Below are positions 44,150 through 51,487 of a DNA stretch of 53,708 nucleotides, piece after piece. The position numbers and the translations under genes were made by a program. Source of the DNA: Planctomycetota bacterium (GTDB taxonomy: Bacteria > Planctomycetota > Phycisphaerae > Phycisphaerales > SM1A02); contig JADFFQ010000020.1 in NCBI GenBank assembly GCA_022568135.1, positions 1-53,708 of the forward strand. The letters run 5' to 3'. Under the pieces are notes generated by a model. That model had not been told where the DNA came from and ran no database searches. It worked only from the letters and a program-made list of their open reading frames with translations. The stretch's first letter is position 1. The number at the start of each line of letters is the position of its first letter.

Positions 44150-44332
44150 CCCATCCGGTCCTTCACGCTAGCGAGGCCCACTGTCCGGCCCGCACGCCGC
44201 GCTCGTCGCGCCTCCGCCTCAGGTGTAACCGATCCCGGGCTGTGAGCAATCCACAACGCTGACGCGGCGGGCGCGGTGACCGCGAGCGGGGGTCGCGGGG
44301 TTACAGGTTGCGGTGAGGGTTGGGGTTCGCGC

Positions 44333-45835
44333 TTAGCCCCAGTTGGCGAGCAGTGTGAGCAGGTCGAGGATGCCGACGGTGGCGTCGTCGTCGAGGTCGG
44401 CGGGGCACTCTTGTGGCGGATCGGGACATGGGCCCCAGGCGGCGAGCAGGGTCAGCAGGTCGATGATCCCAACCGACCCGTCGCCGTCGAGGTCACCCGG
44501 GATCGGGCCGACGCGCAGCTTCACCGTCTGGGCGTCTTGAATGACATGCCAGATCATCGGCGGGGGCAGCTTGGGCAGGTCGAACCCGAATGTGCTGAGT
44601 CCGCCCTGGGCGGTGGCGATTCGAAAGGTGTCGCCGACTTGGGGGACGAAGTCGTCGATTAGATCGATGCGCGGGTGGAACCCATCCGCGATCCCGGTAA
44701 CGGAAATGGCCGGCGTGTGGTAGTCATCACTGCCCGCGATCTCGATGATGGTTTGGGGCGGATCGTCGATTGACAGCCAATCACCGCGGAACAGATCGCC
44801 ATTGACGAGAGCCTTTCCGCCGTCGGAGAGGGTCCACCGGCCGGCGCTCTGAAAGCCGAGATAGAGGTCGCCGTTGACGGTCCAGGTGGAATCGCTTCCG
44901 GAGATGATGACCTCACCGATCCCGCCGAACTCGCCGTAGGGATCGAGCAGGGGGAACGTACCGACGGTGGCAAAGATCTGGTTGGTGACCGCCGCGCCGT
45001 TCTCGATGGTGAGTGTTCCGAAGCCGAGCAGGCCGACATCCAGGCTGCCGAGGATCGTCCAGGTGGAGCCGGGTCCGCTCACCACGACCTCGCCGAATGA
45101 CGATTCCTGTTGGGCGATGATGGCGTCTTCGCTGATGACCTGAGCGCCGTCGCTGATGGTGAGCGAGCCGAATCCGCCGTTACCGACGTCGAGTGTTCCG
45201 GCGCAATCCCAGATCGTTGACTCGCCGGTGACGAGTGCATCGCCGAAGGACCCAGCGCCGGCGGCGATGGAGGCGACGCCGTTGGCGGCCGTTGCGCCGT
45301 CTCGTATCTCCAACATTCCTGCACCCTGGTTGCCGACTCGAAGCTGCCAGTCGTTGAGCAGTTGAGTCGTTGGCCCCGTGATGGTGAGTATGCCGAAGGC
45401 GCCCGGAGCGAGGCCGATGTCGGTGAACTGCCCGTGCAGCGTCCCGCCGATGATCTCCAAGCCGGCCGTGTCTGCTTCAGTCTCGCCAATGACGATCGAG
45501 GACGTGTTGTTCAGCGGGTTCAGCAGCGTGTAGGCAGTGTCATCGAAGGCGAAGCTGACCATGGCGCGTTTGATAAGCACCCGATCGGCGATCTGATTGC
45601 TAGGGAACGACACCACGTAGAGGCCGGCGTGGTCAAAGACCGCGGTATCTTCTTCGCCGGGAATTCCCAGTTTGTCGCCCTCGAGCCAGTTATCAGCATC
45701 GTTAAAATTTCCGCTGAGACCGGATTCGCTACCGGTCCAAAATCGCTCGAGGCCTTGCCCGGATGCGCTCGGCGCGACCAGGGTCATCGAAACTGCGGCA
45801 AGGCAAGCAAGGGTGATGATGCGTTGCGTTGTCAT
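44333..45835 (-). CDS. Secreted repeat protein (T5SS/PEP-CTERM-associated repeats) with dockerin-like tail
   Basis: A 500-residue exported protein. A signal peptide (MTTQRIITLACLAAVSMTLV...) is followed by a FWTGSESGLSGNFNDADNW block and a run of beta-solenoid repeats of the pattern VG..G.G.LTI..GA (for example LDVGNGGFGSLTISDGAQVI and LDVGLLGFGTLTIENGAAVT), the type associated with autotransporters and PEP-CTERM proteins. The C-terminus holds two dockerin-like calcium loops, GDLDGDGSVGIIDLLTLLAA and DDDATVGILDLLTLLANWG. Translationally coupled to the upstream pseudopilin gene (ATGA overlap). Likely a surface or matrix protein. Confidence 0.82.
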   Translation of the reverse strand: MTTQRIITLACLAAVSMTLVAPSASGQGLERFWTGSESGLSGNFNDADNWLEGDKLGIPGEEDTAVFDHAGLYVVSFPSNQIADRVLIKRAMVSFAFDDTAYTLLNPLNNTSSIVIGETEADTAGLEIIGGTLHGQFTDIGLAPGAFGILTITGPTTQLLNDWQLRVGNQGAGMLEIRDGATAANGVASIAAGAGSFGDALVTGESTIWDCAGTLDVGNGGFGSLTISDGAQVISEDAIIAQQESSFGEVVVSGPGSTWTILGSLDVGLLGFGTLTIENGAAVTNQIFATVGTFPLLDPYGEFGGIGEVIISGSDSTWTVNGDLYLGFQSAGRWTLSDGGKALVNGDLFRGDWLSIDDPPQTIIEIAGSDDYHTPAISVTGIADGFHPRIDLIDDFVPQVGDTFRIATAQGGLSTFGFDLPKLPPPMIWHVIQDAQTVKLRVGPIPGDLDGDGSVGIIDLLTLLAAWGPCPDPPQECPADLDDDATVGILDLLTLLANWG

Positions 45836-47046
45836 GGTTGGTCCCCCTCCGAGGTCATCAGGATGAGATCAAATGATGCACGGTGGTCCACTGCGGACCC
45901 CAGCCGCTGACGCCTGGTTTTCAGCCGAGGCCAGTCCCATGTTGCCGCAAGCGGGTTCGGTGGTGTCTCGGCGAGGGTGTCGCGGCCGAGGATGCCGTCC
46001 GTAGTCAGGATGTGGTGGCTCAGTGGCACGCCGTCGTAGCCGAACTGAATGAAATAGCCGTCTTCGCCGAACGGAGTCCCGCGATGCCACAAGCCGTCCA
46101 CCCCGCCGGTCTGCTTGAGAATCTGCTGGTCGGCGGCGAAGACCTCGGTGTTGGGCAACAACCGCACGTGTCCGTCGTAGAACAGCGTCACCGGCGTTGA
46201 GTCGATCCCGTGGTTGAAGAAGTACGGCTCACACTTAAGAGCGCCAACGATCGGCCATGGCTCAAACGCAGGATTGCAGTTGGCCGGCGGGTCCTGGAGC
46301 CAATGAAACTCGATCATGTGCGTCTTGAGGTCGGGGTACTGGGCCTGGAAGAGACCTGGCGACTCGAAGCCATAGTCCAAGTCCCATGCGGACTGCCAGC
46401 CTCCGTCGGCGTTCGCTCGCATGACGTCCGGATGGAACATCGCGGCCGGCGAAAGCGCGTAGCTGGGAGGGACGACGCTACACACGGAATCGAACTGGCA
46501 GGGAGTATCCAAGCACTCTTGGGCACTGGCCAGGACGACCCTGTCGTTGGGGGCAAAGAACGTCGCGTCGTGGTGCCGGCCGTTGACGTACTCATAGAAC
46601 CGCTTGGAGCTCATCAAGCGGAAGGTTCCGTAGCCAGTGACGCCCCCGGAGCCGAGAAAGCCCATGGGCTGATAGATCCATTGGCATGCTGCGTAGAACA
46701 TCGGGCAGCTGTAAAACACGCCGTCGCAGTCCCAGCCCCAGAGAAGGTCGCTGCACCCTTCGTCGAACCATCCGGAGCAATCGTGGGCGTTGGCGTAGTT
46801 GGCGACCGAGCCGAAGGCGCCCAGATCATCGGGAGCCCAGGTGACCTGCCGGCCGTTCCAGTCGGCGGCGTAGAGCACGTGGGCGACATCCAGCGTCACC
46901 AGATTGGCCATCGATTCCTGGACGCCGGAGTCGCCGCGGGCTTTGCCGATCACGGGCAGCGCCACGGCCAGCAGCAGCGCGACGATCAGCACAACGACGA
47001 GCATTTCCAGCATGGTGAAGCCGGCCCAGCAGCGTGCGTGTCTCAT
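45832..47046 (-). CDS. Pseudopilin with large head domain
   Basis: A 404-residue protein from the ATG at 47046 (GGAGG upstream; the longer frame adds a non-conserved leader). The prepilin signal is HARCWAG/FTMLEMLVVVLIVALLL with Glu at +5. The head domain is Cys- and Trp-rich (HDCSGWFDEGCSDLLWGWDC) and ends with VTLFYDGHVRLLP, the DGHV loop of many planctomycete pseudopilins. It shares little with the pair at 18450-20416 outside the N-terminal helix. Its gene overlaps that of the repeat/dockerin protein, suggesting the two act together. The 231 bases upstream hold nothing recognisable apart from a T-run at 47179-47185. Confidence 0.83.
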   Translation of the reverse strand: MRHARCWAGFTMLEMLVVVLIVALLLAVALPVIGKARGDSGVQESMANLVTLDVAHVLYAADWNGRQVTWAPDDLGAFGSVANYANAHDCSGWFDEGCSDLLWGWDCDGVFYSCPMFYAACQWIYQPMGFLGSGGVTGYGTFRLMSSKRFYEYVNGRHHDATFFAPNDRVVLASAQECLDTPCQFDSVCSVVPPSYALSPAAMFHPDVMRANADGGWQSAWDLDYGFESPGLFQAQYPDLKTHMIEFHWLQDPPANCNPAFEPWPIVGALKCEPYFFNHGIDSTPVTLFYDGHVRLLPNTEVFAADQQILKQTGGVDGLWHRGTPFGEDGYFIQFGYDGVPLSHHILTTDGILGRDTLAETPPNPLAATWDWPRLKTRRQRLGSAVDHRASFDLILMTSEGDQP

Positions 47047-47277
47047 GGATTGAATCCTCCGTGTGGAGCCTCGCAAGGGCCGCCGAGGCTGCATAAGGGT
47101 AGAAGGGGTGTGGCGAACGGGGTGCTCCTACCTCTATCTATGCCGCCGAGGCGGGAATCTTGCGCGACTTTGCGAGTTTTTTTGCACCCGTCGGGGCCGT
47201 CGGGGCTTCAGGATGTGGTGAGGGTGGATTCGGGGCCAGTTTTGTCCGGGCGAGGACGCGCGGCCTGGCGGCCGCGG

Positions 47278-48069
47278 CTAAACGGTGTGTCGCTGGGTGA
47301 GGCTGAAGAAGCGCTGGGCGTTGGCGTCGAGTTGGTGCTCGAAGTCAAGCGGATCGACGTTGCGCAGCTCGGCCAGGAAGCGCGCGATGTGGACGATGTG
47401 TTTGGGCTCGTTCGGCCGGATGTTGCGCACCGGCTCGGGACTCAGGAACGGCGAATCGGTCTCGACCATGATGCGGTCGGCGGGAACGAGCTTTGCCGCC
47501 TCGGCGACTTCTTTCGCGTTGGTGAAGGTCACCACGCCGGTGAAGCTGATAAAGGCGCCGAAATCGAGAACCTTGCGAGCATCGTCGGGCGAGCCGGTGA
47601 AGCAATGGAACACGTAGCGGGCGGGCTCGAACGGCGCGGCGCCGAACACCGCGAGAAGATCGTCGATCGCGTCGCGGCAGTGAACGATGATGGGCTTGTC
47701 GAGGCCGTCGGCGGCACACGATTCGATGAACGCGAGCTGTTCTTGCAGCAGTGAATCCTGCGTCGATCGTGGCGGATCGTCGTAATGGTTGTCAAGGCCG
47801 AGCTCGCCCCAGGCGACGCACCTGGGGTGCTGGGCGACTTTCTTGATGATGGCCCATTCGCGCGGCTCGTCGGCTGAGAGCGGATGTTGCCCGGCTGAGC
47901 ACCAGACGTTGTCGTAGCGACTAGCGAGGTCCTGAGCCTGGAGGCAGTCGGCGGGCGTGGTGCCGACGGTGATCGCCCCGTGCACGCCGGCGAGCTGGGC
48001 GTCGGCGAGCACCTGATCGACCCGGCCGGCGAATTGGGCGAAGGTGAGATGGCAATGGGTGTCGATCAT
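47278..48069 (-). CDS. tatD: TatD-family metal-dependent deoxyribonuclease
   Basis: A 263-residue TIM-barrel hydrolase. MIDTHCHLTFAQF gives the HxH metal ligands, GELGLDNHYD the bridging Glu, PIIVHCRDA and FHCFTGSPDDARKVLDFGAF further His ligands, and IMVETDSPFLSPEPVRNIRP the catalytic Asp. The family has 3'-5' exonuclease activity linked to DNA repair and degradation. Normal family length, with the expected cytosolic location. It diverges from the permease gene at 48273. Confidence 0.93.
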   Translation of the reverse strand: MIDTHCHLTFAQFAGRVDQVLADAQLAGVHGAITVGTTPADCLQAQDLASRYDNVWCSAGQHPLSADEPREWAIIKKVAQHPRCVAWGELGLDNHYDDPPRSTQDSLLQEQLAFIESCAADGLDKPIIVHCRDAIDDLLAVFGAAPFEPARYVFHCFTGSPDDARKVLDFGAFISFTGVVTFTNAKEVAEAAKLVPADRIMVETDSPFLSPEPVRNIRPNEPKHIVHIARFLAELRNVDPLDFEHQLDANAQRFFSLTQRHTV

Positions 48070-48272
48070 GTCGGCGGCCGTCAGTGCAGCAAGCGGCGCG
48101 AAGGATAGCAGGGCCGGTACGAGCGGCGCGCGGGGTCCGGCGGCGATCGGGTCGGGGTGGGGGAGAGGAGCAGGACCCGGGTCTTCCTCGTCCGCGGCGG
48201 ACTCGTCAGACCCGGCTTCGGCGGGGGGACTGTGCCGGTTCGGGTAGGATTGCCGCGCGGCGGTGGGAGGTC

Positions 48273-50396
48273 ATGGCCATTCTGCACAAATCCAAGCGGT
48301 TGAAGAAGGAACTGTCGCTGTTCGGTGTGTACGCGATCGCGACGGGGACGACGCTGAGCGCGGGGTTCTTTCTGTTGCCGGGTCTGGCGGCGGCCCAAGC
48401 GGGTCCCGCGGTGGTGCTGAGTTACATGATTGCCGCGGCGCTGCTGGTGCCGGCGATGCTGAGCATTGTCGAATTGGCGACGGCCATGCCTCGGGCCGGC
48501 GGGGTGTATTACTTCCTCGATCGCAGCCTCGGCCCGTTGGCCGGGACCATCGGGGGGTTGGGCACGTGGTTGGCGCTGGTGCTCAAAGCGGCGTTCGCGC
48601 TGGTCGGGCTCGGCGCGTATGTCGCGCTGATCCTTGGACAGGATGCAGAGCAGGCCAAGTGGTTGTATACGGCGATCGCTGTCGCATTGGCGATCGGTTT
48701 CGGGCTCCTGAACCTGCTGGGGGCGAAGAAGGTCGGCGGCTTCCAGATGGTGCTGGTCGTGGGACTCCTGGCGATCCTCGCCTGGTTCATCGCGCGCGGG
48801 TCGATGGACGTGCGGGTCGAGCGGTTCCACGGTTTCTTCGATAAGGGGTTCACCTCCATTGTCTCGACGGCCGGGCTGGTGTTCATCAGCTACGTGGGGG
48901 TGACGAACATCGCCAGCGTAGCGGAGGAGGTGAAGAACCCGCAGCGGAACCTGCCGTTAGGAATCTTCCTGGCGTTGGGCACGGCGGTGTTGGTATACGC
49001 GCTGGGCATCGGCGTGATGGTGGGCGTCCTCGAGCCGGAGAAGTTCGCCGGGCACTTTACACCGGTCGCAGAAGCGGCCAAGGGATTCGCCGGCACCTGG
49101 GGGGCCATACTAATTTCGGTGGCGGCGTTGTTGGCGTTCTCGTCGGTCGCCAACGCCTGCATCCTCAGCGCATCGCGGTATCCGATGGCGATGAGCCGCG
49201 ACCATCTCGTGCCCGGCATCTTTCAACTGCTCGGCAAGCGCGGCACGCCAATGTTTTCCATCGCCATCACAGTGGGGGCGATACTCGCATTCCTCGTGCT
49301 GCTTGATCCGACTCCCATCGTCAAGCTGGCCAGCGCCTTTCAATTACTGATTTTCGGCCTGGTCTGCCTGGCGGTGATCGTAATGCGCGAGAGTCACATC
49401 GAGTCGTACGATCCGGGCTTCAAGTCTCCGTTTTATCCGTGGATGCAGATTGCCGGCATCGCCGCGCCGATCTGGATCATCGTGGAGATGGGCTGGCTGC
49501 CGATCCTCTTCACGTCGAGTCTGATCGCGGTCGGCGTCGGTTGGTATTACACGTATGCCCGGCCGAGGGTGGAGCGGCACGGCGCGATCTTCCACGTCTT
49601 TGAGCGGCTGGGCCGCCGCCGATTCGCCGGCCTTGATCGCGAGCTGCGAAGCATCCTCAAGGAAAAAGGGCTGCGCGCGGAGGATCCGTTCGAGGAGGTG
49701 ATCGCTCGCACCCATGCGATTGATGCCCAGCCCGGCGAGACGTTCGAGCAGATTGTCACCCGGGCGTCTGCGATGCTGGCCGAGCGGTTGCCCTATACGT
49801 CCGAGACGTTGATAAAAGGCTTTCTTGAGGGCACACGAATAGGCGCGACGCCGGTGACCTCCGGTGTTGCCTTGCCGCACCTGCGACTTTCCGGCGCCGA
49901 TGCTCCGCACATGGTGCTGGCGCGATGCTCCGAGGGGATTACGATTTCGGCCGGGGATGTCTTTGGTGAGCTGCATCGGGCTGATCGGACCTACGCGATC
50001 TTCTTTCTGGTCAGCCCGGAGAATGATCCGGGTCAGCACCTGCGTCTTCTGGCGGAGCTTGCCGGGCGGGTTGAGCAGGAGGGGTTTATGGCGCAGTGGC
50101 GTGCGGCTCCCGACGAGCACACGCTCAAGGAGATTCTGCTGCGCGACGACCGATTTGTCACGCTGCTGGTGGCGGCGGGTTCAAAGAGCGAGGCGCTGAT
50201 CGGCCGAGCGATTCGAGAGATCGACATCCCCGAGGGTTGTCTGGTGGCGATTATCCGCCGCAAGGGCGCGACCCTCGTGCCCAGGGGAGAGACGGTCGTG
50301 TGCGAAGGCGACTGGCTGACGGTGATCGGCAGCACCGCGGGCGTTGGCCGGCTCCGCGAGCTATATGCACCCGACGGTCCGGCCGGGGAGACGTAG
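48273..50396 (+). CDS. APC-family permease fused to PTS EIIA-like and RCK_C domains
   Basis: A 707-residue protein; the ATG at 48273 follows GGGAGG and is preferred over an Arg-rich upstream extension. Residues about 12-430 form an APC-superfamily transporter with about 12 helices (GVYAIATGTTLSAGFFLLPG, MPRAGGVYYFLDRSLGP, YVGVTNIASVAEEVKNPQRN). Residues about 480-620 resemble a PtsN-type EIIA domain, with GVALPHLRL placing a candidate phospho-His at 536. Residues about 630-700 match RCK_C/TrkA_C (IREIDIPEGCLVAIIRRKGA, PRGETVVCEGDWLTVIGS). The fusion suggests amino-acid or cation transport gated by phosphorylation and a ligand; the substrate is unknown. Confidence 0.87.
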   Translation: MAILHKSKRLKKELSLFGVYAIATGTTLSAGFFLLPGLAAAQAGPAVVLSYMIAAALLVPAMLSIVELATAMPRAGGVYYFLDRSLGPLAGTIGGLGTWLALVLKAAFALVGLGAYVALILGQDAEQAKWLYTAIAVALAIGFGLLNLLGAKKVGGFQMVLVVGLLAILAWFIARGSMDVRVERFHGFFDKGFTSIVSTAGLVFISYVGVTNIASVAEEVKNPQRNLPLGIFLALGTAVLVYALGIGVMVGVLEPEKFAGHFTPVAEAAKGFAGTWGAILISVAALLAFSSVANACILSASRYPMAMSRDHLVPGIFQLLGKRGTPMFSIAITVGAILAFLVLLDPTPIVKLASAFQLLIFGLVCLAVIVMRESHIESYDPGFKSPFYPWMQIAGIAAPIWIIVEMGWLPILFTSSLIAVGVGWYYTYARPRVERHGAIFHVFERLGRRRFAGLDRELRSILKEKGLRAEDPFEEVIARTHAIDAQPGETFEQIVTRASAMLAERLPYTSETLIKGFLEGTRIGATPVTSGVALPHLRLSGADAPHMVLARCSEGITISAGDVFGELHRADRTYAIFFLVSPENDPGQHLRLLAELAGRVEQEGFMAQWRAAPDEHTLKEILLRDDRFVTLLVAAGSKSEALIGRAIREIDIPEGCLVAIIRRKGATLVPRGETVVCEGDWLTVIGSTAGVGRLRELYAPDGPAGET

Positions 50397-50739
50397 ATGC
50401 CGGCGGCGGCGAAGCTGCGGCATTGCGTGGTGGTAATCTCAAGCAGGGCGGTGACGTTGAGCCGATGGAGCCTGTGTTGCTCACCCGCGGCGTGATCCGC
50501 CCCAAGCGAGGCCGTCAAGCAGCGCCTCATCAATCGTCGGATCGAACGAGATCGCTCGGTGAACTTCCAAGGGGTCTTGCAGCGCACAGCGCACCCAAGA
50601 GGCGGCCGGGCCATGGCATGCACGGATTCAGCCGGTGATCACTTGTCGTCGAGTTACGGTCGTCGTACCACCTGCCCGTCGGGCGACAGCCTGGTCAGGT
50701 GTGATCTGAACGGTCCATTCTCCGGAGGGGGATCGTGTG
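50397..50739. other. Intergenic region upstream of the act operon
   Basis: About 340 bases between the permease gene and the actA promoter. No frame with a credible start, motif or ribosome site is seen on either strand. No RNA gene or clear terminator was recognised. Its composition resembles decayed coding sequence. Confidence 0.4.
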
Positions 50740-50768
50740 TTGACACGCGCCAGGGCCGAAACTACCAT
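50740..50768 (+). promoter_or_regulatory. Sigma70-type promoter of the act operon
   Basis: TTGACA (50740-50745, exact consensus -35), a 17-base spacer, and TACCAT (50763-50768, -10 with 4 of 6 consensus bases). The predicted transcript starts near 50775, about 25 bases before the actA ATG, whose ribosome site is AAAAAAGG. This is the best-formed promoter in the window. Confidence 0.72.
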
Positions 50769-50800
50769 CCGTTGCTAGACTTTGTGAAAAAAGGCACAGC

Positions 50801-51487
50801 ATGATGGGCCGGTATCACTACGTGTTCCCCAGATGGAGCAACGCCCTGATGCCCGCGCTGTGTGTGCTGGGCACGGTGGTGCCGCTGTATGTCGCCCTGG
50901 TCGTGGCGTACGGGTTCAGCCCGCAGACCACCGACGTCGGCTACCAACCGGTTCAGCCGGTGCCGTTCAGCCACAAGATCCATGCCGGCGAGCTGGGCAT
51001 CGATTGCCGGTACTGCCACAACACCGTGGAGTACGCGGCGAAGGCGGCGGTTCCGCCCACGCAGACGTGCTTCAACTGCCATACACAGATTCATAAGGAA
51101 AGCGAGATCCTCGATCCGCTGTGGGCCAGTTACGAGACGGGTCAGCCCGTCGAGTGGATCCGGGTGCATGATCTGCCTGACTTCGTGTACTTCAACCACG
51201 CAGCCCACGTCACCCGCGGCGTGAGTTGCGTCGAGTGCCACGGGCGCATCGACAGGATGGAGGTCGTGTATCAGCACGAGCAGCTCAGCATGGGCTGGTG
51301 CCTGTCGTGCCACCGTCATCCGGATACGCATCTGCGCGATCCGAAGCTGGTCACTGATCTGGGCTGGAGCTTCGACAAGCAGCCGGATGCGCTGGCACGA
51401 TTCGGTTCGGAGAGCGAATACCACGACTTCTGGCGTACCCACAACCGCCTCAATCCCTCGCAGGACTGCTCGACATGCCATCGGTAG
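50801..51487 (+). CDS. actA: Alternative complex III subunit ActA (pentahaem cytochrome c)
   Basis: A 228-residue membrane-anchored multihaem cytochrome. An N-terminal helix ([20 protein letters not shown]) leads to a periplasmic domain with five CxxCH motifs: CRYCH (69-73), CFNCH (90-94), CVECH (143-147), CLSCH (167-171) and CSTCH (223-227). Additional His residues ([15 protein letters not shown]) can be distal ligands, as in cytochrome c7-like domains. In alternative complex III it receives electrons from quinol oxidation and passes them towards cytochrome c. The stop codon lies inside the start of actB (13-base overlap). Confidence 0.92.
   Translation: MMGRYHYVFPRWSNALMPALCVLGTVVPLYVALVVAYGFSPQTTDVGYQPVQPVPFSHKIHAGELGIDCRYCHNTVEYAAKAAVPPTQTCFNCHTQIHKESEILDPLWASYETGQPVEWIRVHDLPDFVYFNHAAHVTRGVSCVECHGRIDRMEVVYQHEQLSMGWCLSCHRHPDTHLRDPKLVTDLGWSFDKQPDALARFGSESEYHDFWRTHNRLNPSQDCSTCHR

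Noticed and set aside
44278..44307. CCGCGA/TCGCGG hairpin as a terminator for the cassette
   Set aside because: No T-run follows and the stem is short, so termination cannot be supported.
41739..44383. Dockerin-tail direct repeats as attachment sites of an integrase-driven island
   Set aside because: No integrase gene is present in the cassette, and the repeats differ at several positions; the tail family is repeated anyway.
46210..47754. A 514-codon open frame on the plus strand
   Set aside because: It runs antisense across both the pseudopilin at 45832 and tatD, which have clear family motifs; its translation has no recognisable domain.
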